Assembly: GCA_015501585.1 (NCBI GenBank)
Contig: JADNRY010000054.1
Location: 226,919 to 290,918 of the forward strand
DNA length: 64,000 nt
Direction: 5' to 3'
Source: Rhodocollybia butyracea
Taxonomy: Eukaryota; Basidiomycota; Agaricomycetes; Agaricales; Omphalotaceae
The notes below the pieces were generated by a model that was not told the DNA's origin, did not search any database, and saw only the letters and a list, made by a program, of their open reading frames with translations. A program made the translations under genes and the position numbers. The stretch's first letter is position 1, and each line of letters begins with the position of its first letter. Of the stretch, positions 44,960 through 55,034 are shown one piece after another.

Positions 44960-46866
44960 TTAGCTCTTTTCAGCCGCAAGAAGTGCGGCCTCAACACTAT
45001 TATAGATCCTCTGTATATCTTCGACTCCTACAGTAAATCGGACCTATGGAGTATTAGGATCATGGATTACCATCAAGGGAAGGACACTCACTAAAGCTTC
45101 ATCTATACCATGATCCTTTGCCCAACTCATTTTGTTGGGCGCAAACGCTATTGCAGTGAATGGAGACACCAGCGTAACGACCGTTCCAAGAGTAGTGCCT
45201 TTGTAACAGTGTATGGTCTCGTAAAATGTTGTTGCAGCTGCCAGCGAAATGAATGTTATTGATACGACACCACTGTATCCTGGTTGGAATTTATTCTGTC
45301 CAGCCTCGTCCGAAGAAATAACTCTCATGCAACGTTCATAGTTGTCAAGGGACTGGTATTTGGGGTAAGATACCTTGTCGATAATACTGTTTTCCATTCC
45401 CCCAGCTCTCGAACGAGCGAACAGCCAGTCGGCGAGTGCTTCAGAATTCTCGTTGATCCTGGACAGCCGGTCCTCCATTCCTCTCGAGTTTAGTTCCATG
45501 ACAATGGCGTCAATGTCAAAGTAATTGTCCTCGTAATGTTCCTCTAAGTAAGCCTTGTATTTCTGATAAAATAATGAATGGGGATTCAACAGAAGCCTGA
45601 GTCAAGTACGTGGGTCATTGAACACCGAATCCGAGTATTGGCTGAAGACTTACGCGCCACCAAGAACATTCGCGAATCCACTGAAGACTTTGGTGAGACT
45701 GCCAATAATGATATCCGCGTATGCCAGCACAGAAACATTCAGATGACAGCCGGCCGTCTCGTCAATGATGATTGGAACATGGTATTTGTCCCCAAGGGCG
45801 CGCAGCCTCGGGAGGTCAGCACTTTTCATTACTGGGTTGCCAGGGAAGTCGGTGAAGATCCCCAGGACAGTATTAGTGTCGCTAGCAGCACAATCTTCTA
45901 GAAGACGTTCTAAGTCTTCCACAGTCTCGTTGGTGAAGTAGTGGTACCCGCTACTTGTTGTGTCAAGTAGCTTATAGGAATCGACGTATAATACGCTGAG
46001 AGTGTTCTAAGCAACATGTATAGCAAAAAAAAAAATAGAAAACTTACTTGACCTGAGCAGTCTTGAATGTTTTGTGGCTATTTCCGGATGGTATCAGACC
46101 ATGGAGCATGGTGTGAATTTGCCAAATTGCAGTCATTCCTGTGGGGTAAAGGTATACATCACTTGTCTTAAGTCCTTTCACACCCCGAATATTGCTGGCA
46201 CCGTCCACACTAAAGCCAGCAAACCGAGCTTTGATTATCGCCTTTGCTTCAAAGGCAGAGGTAAGGGGTGAATGTGAATTATAGTAGTTCAAATATCCGT
46301 GGTCTGGCTCGGTCGGCAAACCCAGCGTGATTTCCGAATGCCCATCTAAGCGACGACCACATTGCTCAGCCAAACGACTCGAGATACCAGCTCCAGTGAA
46401 TGTCCAAAATTTCATCGCGATCGCCCGTTGTTCCAGACGGAATATAACTGCAAATACACTGCAAGGCGCACAAACTGCTTGGGATACATCATGCAAGTCC
46501 GCGTCCTCGGGGAAAGAGGGGAGCTGTAGGTGCAGGTAAGCTCGGAACGCTTTTGCCAGTTTCAGAGAAGGGAATAAAAAGCAGGTTTGCTCCGGGGAGG
46601 CTTCGAGGGTTTTGAGACACAGGTTGAATAACTACGGGTTGTTATACTCAATAAGCATGCATTCCATGAGAGGACCTCGTACTTACTCTTCGCACGAAAG
46701 GGTGAATTGAAAACCTGGGATAGGTTGTTTCCATATGTTCAACTCCGTCTTGTTTTCCCAAAGCCCTATTGACATTGTCCATCCATGTTGGGAGCGATTG
46801 GATCACAGAATGGGGCGTGTTTGGCGGGATACTTTGAAGCAAAAGGGGAGTGCGTGGCAGGGACAT
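44960..46866 (-). CDS. Cystathionine gamma-synthase, PLP enzyme
   Basis: First step from activated homoserine to methionine by trans-sulfuration. About 540 residues in about eight exons. Cys/Met-metabolism PLP fold: YLYPTGMTAIWQIHTML, IDETAGCHLNVSVLAYADI and IGSLTKVFSGFANVLGG, which holds the PLP-binding Lys. The C-terminus reads SWAKDHGIDEALVRFTVGVE and ends in EAALLAAEKS. Fungal enzymes of this class carry an N-terminal extension like the one here (MSLPRTPLLLQSIPPNTPHS...). Its 5' end and promoter are duplicated downstream at 50.3-51.0 kb. The divergent promoter contains CACGTG, the Cbf1 box known from sulfur genes in yeast. Confidence 0.88.
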
Positions 46867-47367
46867 GATGAAGCGAACTAAACCACAGAATTACGCTGAC
46901 TTTGACTTTGAGCGCCGGTAAGCCTGGCCACCGCGAGGCTTTCAGTGCTCACGAGGCCGACTGTGTTGGTCTAAGGGCCTGTCATCGGAAACGAACCGAA
47001 TTTTATTTACATAAATCTCTCCAGGGTAACTTGCAAGTACAACTTTCGCGTTTTGAGAAATCATGAAGATAATTTTCGCCAGGTAGGGACAGTTGAACAA
47101 GCTGAAAATACGCTGACGTCGAGCAACGTTCCAGCCAAGATGCTAAGTATATCCCAGAAAGATGGATCTGATATAAGGAGCCTCGAGCCTCGGCATGTGG
47201 CCGAACTATGATACGCGGTGCACGTGCTCCCGCTTCAACTTCTTTATGAACGCGTTTTGATTTGCTTTCTTCTACTTTTCTTTAACCACGAAACTATTTA
47301 CGCGTTGTTTCTTTCCGTTTAATATTCTATTCCTCGTAGCTCTCGCTCTGACACTAAAATTCTCAAA
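46867..47367. promoter_or_regulatory. Divergent promoter of CGS and the nucleotidyltransferase-like gene, unit 1
   Basis: A 500-bp intergenic stretch between start codons. A block around ATGATACGCGGTGCACGTG is nearly unchanged in unit 2. CACGTG at 47221-47226 matches the Cbf1/Met4-type E-box of sulfur-amino-acid genes. CT-rich sequence precedes the plus-strand ATG. Confidence 0.55.
47221..47226. promoter_or_regulatory. CACGTG box, unit 1
   Basis: Palindromic E-box 147 bp upstream of the plus-strand start and 355 bp upstream of the CGS start, kept in unit 2. Confidence 0.45.
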
Positions 47368-50211
47368 ATGCTTCGTCCAGAGGTTTCAGGTATGCCAATC
47401 ATTATAAAAACCTGTTCCAACTCGAAACACCCGTTTCTAGAACCAGTCTATAGTCGAGGGGGGAGGCAAAGAGCAATGCTCAACACTGCTACGCACTCCG
47501 AACTTCGAAAATTTTTGAAGGAAAGCACGTCGCAAACCGAGCTTGCCATTGAGACGGTCGAGACGCAGTTGAGGCTGTGGAAGGAGTCGCAGAACGATAC
47601 AACTGTCTCTTGCAAAATTCTTGGCTTGGACGTTGCTCGGTTGCAAGGTTTTAAAGGATACTTGGGTGAGAACGTTGAAGAAGATGTTGGGATCATTGGC
47701 GAAGGTGTTCAGAAACTCGAGGCGAATCATATTGATGTTTTGAAGAAAGGTATCTGGTCATGGCACAAACTTCCTTATCCCATGAGACGCGTCGGAAGTG
47801 TCCTTCCTGACGCTTCTGCGCATACCGATGAAGTTTCGGGGGTTCCAAGGAAGAAGGCAAAAATTCTCAAAGAGGACGAACTCATCGATGATGTAGACGA
47901 ATGGTAAGCTCTTTCCGCTCTTCTAGACGCCTCCGGAGATGTGAACTACGTTCTGTGTTCAGGGTCCTCAAGAATGAAATATTTCTCCGCTCATTCTCCA
48001 AATGCCCGTCTTCTGGCTCTGACAGTGTTCTTGGCCCGTGGTCTGTTGGTTTGGTTCGAATTAAAGACCTGTCAAAAACATTCTTCAGTTGTTCTCCAGT
48101 CATCTCGTCTGGAAATCTCATCTATGCTCTCCAAGTTACGCGATCCCCTACCGATGTGTTACCTGGATATACCATTCTCGCCGATAAACGCCCTCCTACC
48201 ACGTTCATCCAGCCCTCTTCTGCAGATTTCAAACGTCGTTTCGACTTTATGACCGGAGGCCTTCTCGCTGGTCTTGACTGGAACAACGTCTTTGTGGCGG
48301 GCGGCCTCGTTCTAGGAGCCCTCCTTACCCCAGATATACCTTCGACTGCATCTGTTCCCGCCTTGGATCGGTTGTACCTGAACCAGTATGAGGAATGGAT
48401 ATCCTCTGATATAGACTTGTATATTTACGGTCTAGACGTTGATGCCGCAAACAAGAAAATTCAGCACATCGCCGAGGTGTATAAGAGCAATCTAGGGTCA
48501 GCCGATGCCCCATTCTTGGTGGTACGGAATTCCCAGACCATTACGCTCTACTCAATGTGGCCCAAGCGCCGAGTACAAATTGTGTTGAAGTTGGTGAAGA
48601 GCCCGAGAGAAGTACTGCTTAATTTTGACTTGGATGTTTGTGCTGCTGGATGGGATGGAACAGAAGTGTGGATGCTTCCGAGGTTTGTTAGAGCATTGGA
48701 GAGTACGTCAGATAATTTTTTGTCGAAGAAAATCTCAATGCTGATGTAGCTTCACCACAGCGGGTACGAATGTCTTTACTATGGATCTTATCAATGGACA
48801 CTACCTCGGAGATAGAAAAGCGACTCGAGACAAACGGTATAATATTCGTCTTTTTACATTATTGTATACTTATTCCCCAGTTTCAGTGTCTTCAAGTACG
48901 CAAAACGCGGCTATGGTATCCGTATTCTCCCAATCTACATCGGCTGGCTCTCCCCTTTCCAATCCCTCACCCCCACCTCCAAGACCTTACTTGCTTCAAT
49001 CTCTCTCGGCGAAAAGCTTCGTCCCCACCATTCTCCATGCTGGCAATTGCTAAAGAATCTCGAGAATGGACCCGCCAAGTCGTTCAACGTTACATCAAGA
49101 ATGGCCAATCTAGCTCTGCTGTAACGTATTGGTTTCCAGAAGGTCGGTGGCCGAGAGTAGAAGGAAAGAACGGATTACCAGTCTTTTCACATGCAATGTT
49201 GGAGGGTTATGGACAGATTACATCGGAGCCGTTGGGGAGGAGCTCCTTGACCGGTTTTGGATTGTTGATGAGGCATGTTGCACTGTGGGAGATGGAGCGG
49301 GCAGGGGAAATTGAGTAAGTGCAGAGTTTTGATTCGATTGCCTCCTAGTTGACCTTTTTCCCCATGCAGAATTTATGAACATATTTTTGCAGAAGACGCG
49401 TATAATAACATTGGACAAGTCGCGTATGATGATACACCTGTGTAAGTCGATTCAGATCGTTCATTTCACTCACTTATTCCTATAACAGATACGAATGGGA
49501 TGAAAACTTCAACATCGAAGACTTTACCAAGTCCATTGATGGCTTCAATGACCGCGAACTAGACTCAGTAAAAGAAGAATGGAGGAACAGTGGCGGTGAT
49601 GACCTGGAGTTCCCTATTGTTAAACGAGTGACATACGCCTCGTCCGTAGCGGAGATCCTCTCTCCAAGTCACGATATCGTGATCCCAGTCATTACCACAG
49701 AAGAATTTGCGACGTTTGCTAACTCATCTGTAGTGGAGGCTTTGAAGATGAAAGGGGTACTTGGGAATGAGAAGATGACTCCGCTGACTGTCCTGGGTAA
49801 TCAGGAAAATCAGGAAGTCGTTATTACTGTATGGCGCTTGAACAAGGTGCTGAATTGGCAGATGGTTGATAGACCTATTGATGAGTGAGTTGGCTGTTGT
49901 ATCTATTACTTCATGTAAAATTCTGCTAACATTGTCCTTTCTGTAGAATCCGTGAAGTGCTGTGGGCTTTTCACCGAGCCAATGAGCGTCTTATAGCACC
50001 CGATACTGAACGTACAGATTATCTCAGAACGAATCTTTCCAAGCGGGCTATAAGAATCTCAGAAAAAGATGAAAATCATGCATTCGTTAGATGGGTGGGG
50101 AGAGAGCCGTATCAGCGTACAACGGACGTGAATGGAATCTTCCTCGTCGAAGATTTGGTCAGAGAGTTCAGGCTTGGTGATGACGAGAGTGATAGTGGGA
50201 GTGATGAGTGA
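47368..50211 (+). pseudogene. Nucleotidyltransferase-like protein, copy 1 (one frame break)
   Basis: Member of an Agaricomycete family of unknown function. Start MLRPEVSG, then a helical region (SQTELAIETVETQLRLW). The core has VFVAGGLVLGALL, SSDIDLYIYGLD and LLNFDLDVCAAGWDG: the GG, D-x-D and third acidic positions of nucleotidyltransferase folds. TNVFTMDLINGHYLGDRKAT and VFKYAKRGYGIRILP follow, and the C-terminus reads VLWAFHRANERL and RAIRISEKDENHAFVRWVGR. Introns are in frame. At about 49024 one base is missing relative to copy 2 (GTCCCCACC against GTCCTCCACC), shifting the frame and giving a stop soon after. The frame downstream is open to 50211. Either a recent pseudogene, a shortened protein, or a base error. 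Confidence 0.7.
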
Positions 50212-50284
50212 TGAAGTGGGCAGCGGAATCTGAGGACAAGTGAGGATGGATAAACTATATCGCTCGAAAACATGTTTTTGTTCT

Positions 50285-50599
50285 CGGAAAGCTTTTTTAC
50301 CAATTTCAGAGAAGGGAATAAAAAGCAGGTTTGCTCTGGGAGGGAGACACAGGTTGAATAACTGCAGTTGTTATCCTCAATAAGCTGTATTACATGAGAG
50401 GACCTCATACTTACTCCGAACGGAAGGGTGAATTGTAAACCGGGGATAGGTTGTTTCCATATGTTCAATTCCGTCTTGTTTTCCCGCAATCCCTATTGAC
50501 ATTGTCCATCCATATTGTGAGCGATTGGATCACAGAATCGGGCATATTTGAAGGGATACTCTGAAGTAAAAGGCGCGGGAGATTGCGTGGCAGGGACAT
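50285..50599 (-). pseudogene. Duplicated 5' fragment of cystathionine gamma-synthase
   Basis: Begins with an ATG at 50599 and reads MSLPRNLPRLLLQSIPSNMP then WMDNVNR, clearly a copy of CGS exon 1. A small indel after NR leads to an early stop. The copy continues through intron 1 into exon 2 (EQTCFLFPSLKLVKK) and stops there. It lacks the PLP domain, so no activity is expected; it marks the edge of the tandem duplication. Confidence 0.85.
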
Positions 50600-50848
50600 G
50601 GAAAAGCGAACTAAACCACAGAATTTCGCTGAGTTTGACTTCGAAATTTGAGCGCCGGTAAGCCTGGTCATCAGTGTTCACGAGGCCGACTGTGTTGGTC
50701 TAAGGGCATCAGAAACGAACCGAATATTTACATAAATCTCTCTCCAGTGTAACCCATGTACGAGTTTCGCGTTTTGAGAAATCATGAAAATACAGGAAAG
50801 GAAGCATCGTTCGGTCACACGCCGAGGCTCAGGCCATGATACGCGGTG

Positions 50849-50854
50849 CACGTG
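50849..50854. promoter_or_regulatory. CACGTG box, unit 2
   Basis: Same box and flanks as at 47221 in unit 1, 140 bp before the ATG of copy 2. Confidence 0.45.
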
Positions 50855-52090
50855 GTCCCGCTCAAGTTCTTTATGAGCGCGTTTGATCTGAAAATTCTGC
50901 GGATCTTTAAATTACCAAACCAATAAACGCGTGTCTCTCTCTGTTCAATACTCTATCCCTCGTAGCTCTCACTCTGGCACTTAAATTTTCAAAATGTTTC
51001 GTTCGGACCCTTCAGGAGGTTAGTACAGTGCCAATCATAAAAAAATCTTGCTTCCAGCTCGAAACACCCGTTTCCAGAACCAATTTATAATCGAAAAAGG
51101 AGGCAAAGAGCAATGCTCAGCACTGCTACGCACCCTGAGCTTTGAAAAATTTTGAAGGACAGTATGTCGCAAACCAAGCTTGCCATCGAAACAGTCGAGA
51201 CCCAGTTGAAGTTGTGGAAGGAGTCACAGAATGAGAAGACTGTCTCTTGCGAAATTCTTGGACTGGACGTTGCGCAGTTGCAAGGGTTTGGAGGATACTT
51301 GGGTGAAAATATTGAAGAAGACGTTGGTATCATCGACAAAGGTGTTCAGAAACTCGAGGCGAAGTATATCAATGTTTTGAAAAAGGGTATCTGGTCATGG
51401 TATAAACTTCCTTATCCCATGAGACGCGTCGGGAGTGGTATTCCTGGCGACTCTACGGGTAACGATGAAACTTCAAAAGTCCCAAGGAAGAAGGTGGAGA
51501 TTCTCAAAGATAACGAGCTTATCGATGATGTAGACGAATGGTAAGTTCTTTCCGCTTTTCCAGACATTCTCAGGGATGTGAATCACGTTCTGTGTTCAGG
51601 GTCCTCAAAAATGAAATATTCCTCCGTTCATTATCCAAACGCCCACCTTGTGACTCTGACACTGTTCTTGGCCCGTGGTCTGTGGGTTTGGTTCGAATTC
51701 AAGACCTGCCAAAAAACATTCTTCAACTGTTCTCCGGTAGTCTCGTCTGACGATGATTCCAGTACCATACATGCTCTCCAAGTTACGCGATCCTCTATCG
51801 ATGTGTTACCTGGGTATACCATTCTCGCTGATAAGCGCCCTCCCACCACGTTCATCCAGCCCTCTTCTGCAGATTTTAAACGTCGTTTCTACTCTATGAC
51901 CGGAGGCCTTCTCGCTGGCCTTGACTGGAGTAACATTTTTGTGGCGGGCGGCCTCGTTCTAGGAGCCCTCCTTACCCCAGATATACCTTCGACTGCATCT
52001 GTTCCCGCCTTTCTGAACCAGTATGAGGAATGGATATCCTCTGATATAGACTTGTATATATATGGCCTAGACGTTGACGCTGCAAACAAG

Positions 52091-52095
52091 AAAAT
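52091..52095 (+). repeat. Outer target-site duplication, left (AAAAT)
   Basis: AAAAT directly before the first LTR; repeated at 55058-55062 directly after the last LTR base. Copy 1 of the host gene has AAAAT once at this place, so it is the uninterrupted target. Confidence 0.85.
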
Positions 52096-52247
52096 TGTAA
52101 CGCCTACGGCACGTTCATTGCCGTTAGCGCCGATATTACATAATTAGTCTACTCTTATCCTCATACCACATACTCGTTTTGGTCTATTTCTCTAATAGAA
52201 CGAGATCTTGCTCATGGTCTGAGGCATTAAGAGTCAGGGCTCTTACA
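52096..52247 (+). repeat. 5' LTR of element A
   Basis: 152 bp. Carries the A-type bases GGCACG and CGTTTTGG. Contains an imperfect inverted repeat near its start (52101-52111 against 52119-52129) and a 6-bp stem TAAGAG/CTCTTA at its end. Confidence 0.88.
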
Positions 52248-52291
52248 CTTTTTTTGAGCAACCTTGTCCTGAATAGGACTATTACAGCAAT

Positions 52292-53325
52292 ATGACCACA
52301 CAACAGCACAACTCAAGCCATGACTCTGTCATGGCTCTGGCTTACTCTTTTCTTTCTCAAATCCTTTCTATGTTCCCTCATGATCCTCTCTCACACATCT
52401 CTGGGATCCTGGACTTCTCCTCCCAGGGAATTCAACAGCTGCTAGTCAACTTTAAGCAGCTCTGGGAACAACATGGTCTTTCAGTGGCTGGTAGGGATTT
52501 GGCAGAGGCAGTGGTGCAGGATTCAACATTAAGATGTTGCTGGGCAGTGAAGGAGGAAGGTTTTCAGGCAGAGGTCTGTTTTCAGATGATAGAGTCTATT
52601 AAGAGACTGGGAGAAGAGTTTGGGATGGAACTGTCCAAATCTCAAACACCACCTCCTGCTCCGAGTTCTCCATCACCTTTGACTGCTCCTACTGCCTCAT
52701 CACCGACTCCCACGCTTGCTTTGAATGCGTCGAACACATCGAAATCATCTCCACACGCTCTGACATTGGTTTCACCCTCCAAACCCACTTCCCCTTCACT
52801 TCAACTCCAACCAACCTCAGAGTTTGCATGGGAGGTGGCTGAACTGCGGAAAGCAGGCCGGAAACTTGAAGTATTCATGGATGAACATGTCATGGGGCTC
52901 GAACACACAGCTGAAGCACTGCCAGATCGTGTTCATCTCTCAAACACTCCAACCGAGTGTACACCTGTGCCTTATGTTGCCCTGTGACTGCTGTTCCACC
53001 AACAGGCCTTCGTAAACGTGTCAAACACAATGTGTATGGTGCGTTTGGTTCGCTCTTGCTTCGTTCAAGTCGTTGCCCATCCCAATCTGGTACACTCATG
53101 CCATCACCTTCACCCACTGAAACTCCCCATCACCATATTTGTGCTCCCAATCAATGCTCCCATTCATGGCGCTGGAGATCTACTGTCTCCACTGTGCCAC
53201 CACCATCTCAATCCGGACTTAGTGTCAGCATCCAGAGAATCCAGCGATTTTCACAGGACACTTTCTCTTCTTCTTCGCTTATGGAAATTGCCAGCATACT
53301 ACATCGTACGTTACCTATTAGATGA
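52292..53325 (+). pseudogene. Element A ORF, broken by one base
   Basis: Reads MTTQQHNSSHDSVMALAYSF for 231 residues and then stops at 52987, because one C is missing near 52981 compared with element B. The rest of the product continues in another frame to 53325. Otherwise it is nearly identical to the intact ORF of element B. Confidence 0.85.
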
Positions 53326-53422
53326 CTGTATGTTTCTCTTTGTTATGTTTTCCCTTTTCCATCTTTCTCTTTTGTTTTTTTTTTGGGTAAGATGGACCTG
53401 TGGGGTCAATCTAGGGGGCATG

Positions 53423-53556
53423 TGTAACGCCTACGGCACGTTCATTGCCGTTAGCGCCGATATTACATAATTAGTCTACTCTTATCCTCGTACCACATAC
53501 TCGTTTTGGTCTATTTCTCTAATAGAACGAGATCTTGCTCATGGTCTGAGGCATTA
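53423..53556 (+). repeat. 3' LTR of element A, left part
   Basis: First 134 bases of the LTR, ending ...GAGGCATTA where element B entered. Shares the A-type bases GGCACG and CGTTTTGG with the 5' LTR of A; differs from it at one site (CTCGTACC against CTCATACC). The last 18 bases are at 55040-55057. Confidence 0.88.
53552..53556 (+). repeat. Inner target-site duplication, left (CATTA)
   Basis: CATTA ends the left part of the split LTR and is repeated at 55035-55039 after element B. Confidence 0.88.
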
Positions 53557-53708
53557 TGTAACGCCTACGGCATGTTCATTGCCGTTAGCGCCGATATTAC
53601 ATAATTAGTCTACTCTTATCCTCGTACCACATACTCGTTTCGGTCTATTTCTCTAATAGAACGAGATCTTGCTCATGGTCTGAGGCATTAAGAGTCAGGG
53701 CTCTTACA
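53557..53708 (+). repeat. 5' LTR of element B
   Basis: 152 bp, TGTAACGCC...GCTCTTACA, with B-type bases GGCATG and CGTTTCGG. Confidence 0.9.
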
Positions 53709-53751
53709 CTTTTTTGAGCAACCTTGTCCTGAATAGGACTATTACAGCAAT

Positions 53752-54786
53752 ATGACCACACAACAGCACAACTCAAGCCATGACTCTGTCATGGCTCTGG
53801 CTTACTCTTTTCTTTCTCAAATCCTTTCTATGTTCCCTCATGATCCTCTCTCACACATCTCTGGGATCCTGGACTTCTCCTCCCAGGGAATTCAACAGCT
53901 GCTAGTCAACTTTAAGCAGCTCTGGGAACAACATGGTCTTTCAGTGGCTGGTAGGGATTTGGCAGAGGCAGTGGTGCAGGATTCAACATTAAGATGTTGC
54001 TGGGCAGTGAAGGAAGAAGGTTTCCAGGCAGAGGTCTGTTTTCAGATGATAGAGTCTATTAAGAGACTGGGAGAAGAGTTTGGGATGGAACTGTCCAAAT
54101 CTCAAACACCACCTCCTGCTCTGAGTTCTCCATCACCTTTGACCGCTCCTACTGCCTCATCACCAACTCCCACACTCGCTTCGAATGCGTCAGACACGTC
54201 GAAATCATCTCCACATGCTCTGACATTGGTTTCACCATCCAAACCCACTCCCCCTTCACTTCAACTCCAACCAACCTCAGAGTTTGCACGGGAGGTGGCT
54301 GAACTGCGGAAAGCAGGCTGGAAACTCAAAGTATTCATGGATAAACATGTCACAGGGCTTGAACACACAGCTGGAGCACCGCCAGCTCGTGTTCATCTCT
54401 CAAACACTCCAACCGAGTGTACACCTGTGCCTTATGTTGCCCCTGTGACTGCTGTTCCACCAACAGGCCTTCGTAAACGTGTCAAACACAATGTGTATGG
54501 TGCGTTTGGTTCGCTCTTGCTTCGTTCAAGTCGTTGCCCATCCCAATCTGGTACACTCATGCCATCACCCTCACCCACTGAAACTCCCCATCACCATATT
54601 TGTGCTCCCAATCAATGCTCCCATTCATGGCGCTGGAGATCTACTGTCTCCAATGTGCTACCACCATCTCAATCTGGACTTAGTGTCAGCATCCAGAGAA
54701 TCCGGCAATTTTCACAGGACACTTTCTCTTCTTCTGCACTTATGGAAATTGCCAGCATACTACATCATACGTTACCTATTAGATGA
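53752..54786 (+). CDS. Element B ORF, 344-residue protein of unknown function
   Basis: The only sizeable plus-strand frame of the element, intact here. N-terminal third is predicted helical (MALAYSFLSQILSMFPHD, GIQQLLVNFKQLWEQHG, EVCFQMIESIKRLGEEFG). A Ser/Pro/Thr-rich linker follows, then a charged helix (REVAELRKAGWKLKVFMDKH) and a Ser/Pro-rich, His-containing C-terminus. No CCHC zinc knuckle, protease, polymerase or integrase motif. Position after the 5' LTR and helical N-terminus suggest a Gag-like product, but this is inference. Conserved as an almost full-length frame in both copies, which hints at selection or youth. A 123-codon frame at 54479-54850 overlaps its 3' part. Confidence 0.65.
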   Translation: MTTQQHNSSHDSVMALAYSFLSQILSMFPHDPLSHISGILDFSSQGIQQLLVNFKQLWEQHGLSVAGRDLAEAVVQDSTLRCCWAVKEEGFQAEVCFQMIESIKRLGEEFGMELSKSQTPPPALSSPSPLTAPTASSPTPTLASNASDTSKSSPHALTLVSPSKPTPPSLQLQPTSEFAREVAELRKAGWKLKVFMDKHVTGLEHTAGAPPARVHLSNTPTECTPVPYVAPVTAVPPTGLRKRVKHNVYGAFGSLLLRSSRCPSQSGTLMPSPSPTETPHHHICAPNQCSHSWRWRSTVSNVLPPSQSGLSVSIQRIRQFSQDTFSSSALMEIASILHHTLPIR

Positions 54787-54882
54787 CTGTATGTTTCTCT
54801 TTGTTATGTTTTCCCTTTTCCATCTTTCTCTTTTGTTTTTTTTTGGGTAAGATGGACCTGTGGGGTCAATCTAGGGGGCATG

Positions 54883-55034
54883 TGTAACGCCTACGGCATG
54901 TTCATTGCCGTTAGCGCCGATATTACATAATTAGTCTACTCTTATCCTCGTACCACATACTCGTTTCGGTCTATTTCTCTAATAGAACGAGATCTTGCTC
55001 ATGGTCTGAGGCATTAAGAGTCAGGGCTCTTACA
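54883..55034 (+). repeat. 3' LTR of element B
   Basis: 152 bp, same B-type bases as the 5' LTR of B. Confidence 0.9.

Larger units (their letters stand above)
46555..50255 (+). repeat. Tandem duplication, unit 1
   Basis: Comparing by eye with 50290-56770, the unit contains the first exon and start of exon 2 of CGS (minus strand), the divergent promoter and the complete nucleotidyltransferase-like gene. Unit 2 is in the same orientation directly after it. Boundaries are estimates: similarity begins inside CGS exon 2 and fades just after the stop of the plus-strand gene. Confidence 0.8.
53557..55034 (+). mobile_element. Small LTR retroelement B, nested in the 3' LTR of A
   Basis: Complete 1,478-bp element: LTR 53557-53708, internal region with an intact ORF, LTR 54883-55034. 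The two LTRs carry the same B-type bases (GGCATG, CGTTTCGG) and look identical by eye, suggesting recent insertion. CATTA flanks both sides. It shares with A the purine tract CTAGGGGGCA before the 3' LTR. No pol gene. Confidence 0.9.

Noticed and set aside
49020..49056. A 35-nt intron (GTCCCC...GCTAAAG) that would restore the copy 1 frame
   Set aside because: Too short compared with other introns here and absent as an intron in copy 2, whose sequence is coding across it.
49000..49100. Programmed ribosomal frameshift in nucleotidyltransferase-like copy 1
   Set aside because: Copy 2 has the extra base and reads straight through, so a one-base loss in copy 1 is simpler.
53018..53470. Second frame in elements A and B (MSNTMCMVRLVRSCFVQVV...), a possible envelope-like or second element protein
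   Set aside because: It overlaps the main ORF in another frame, ends in low-complexity Phe/Leu, and runs into the LTR; probably a chance shadow.
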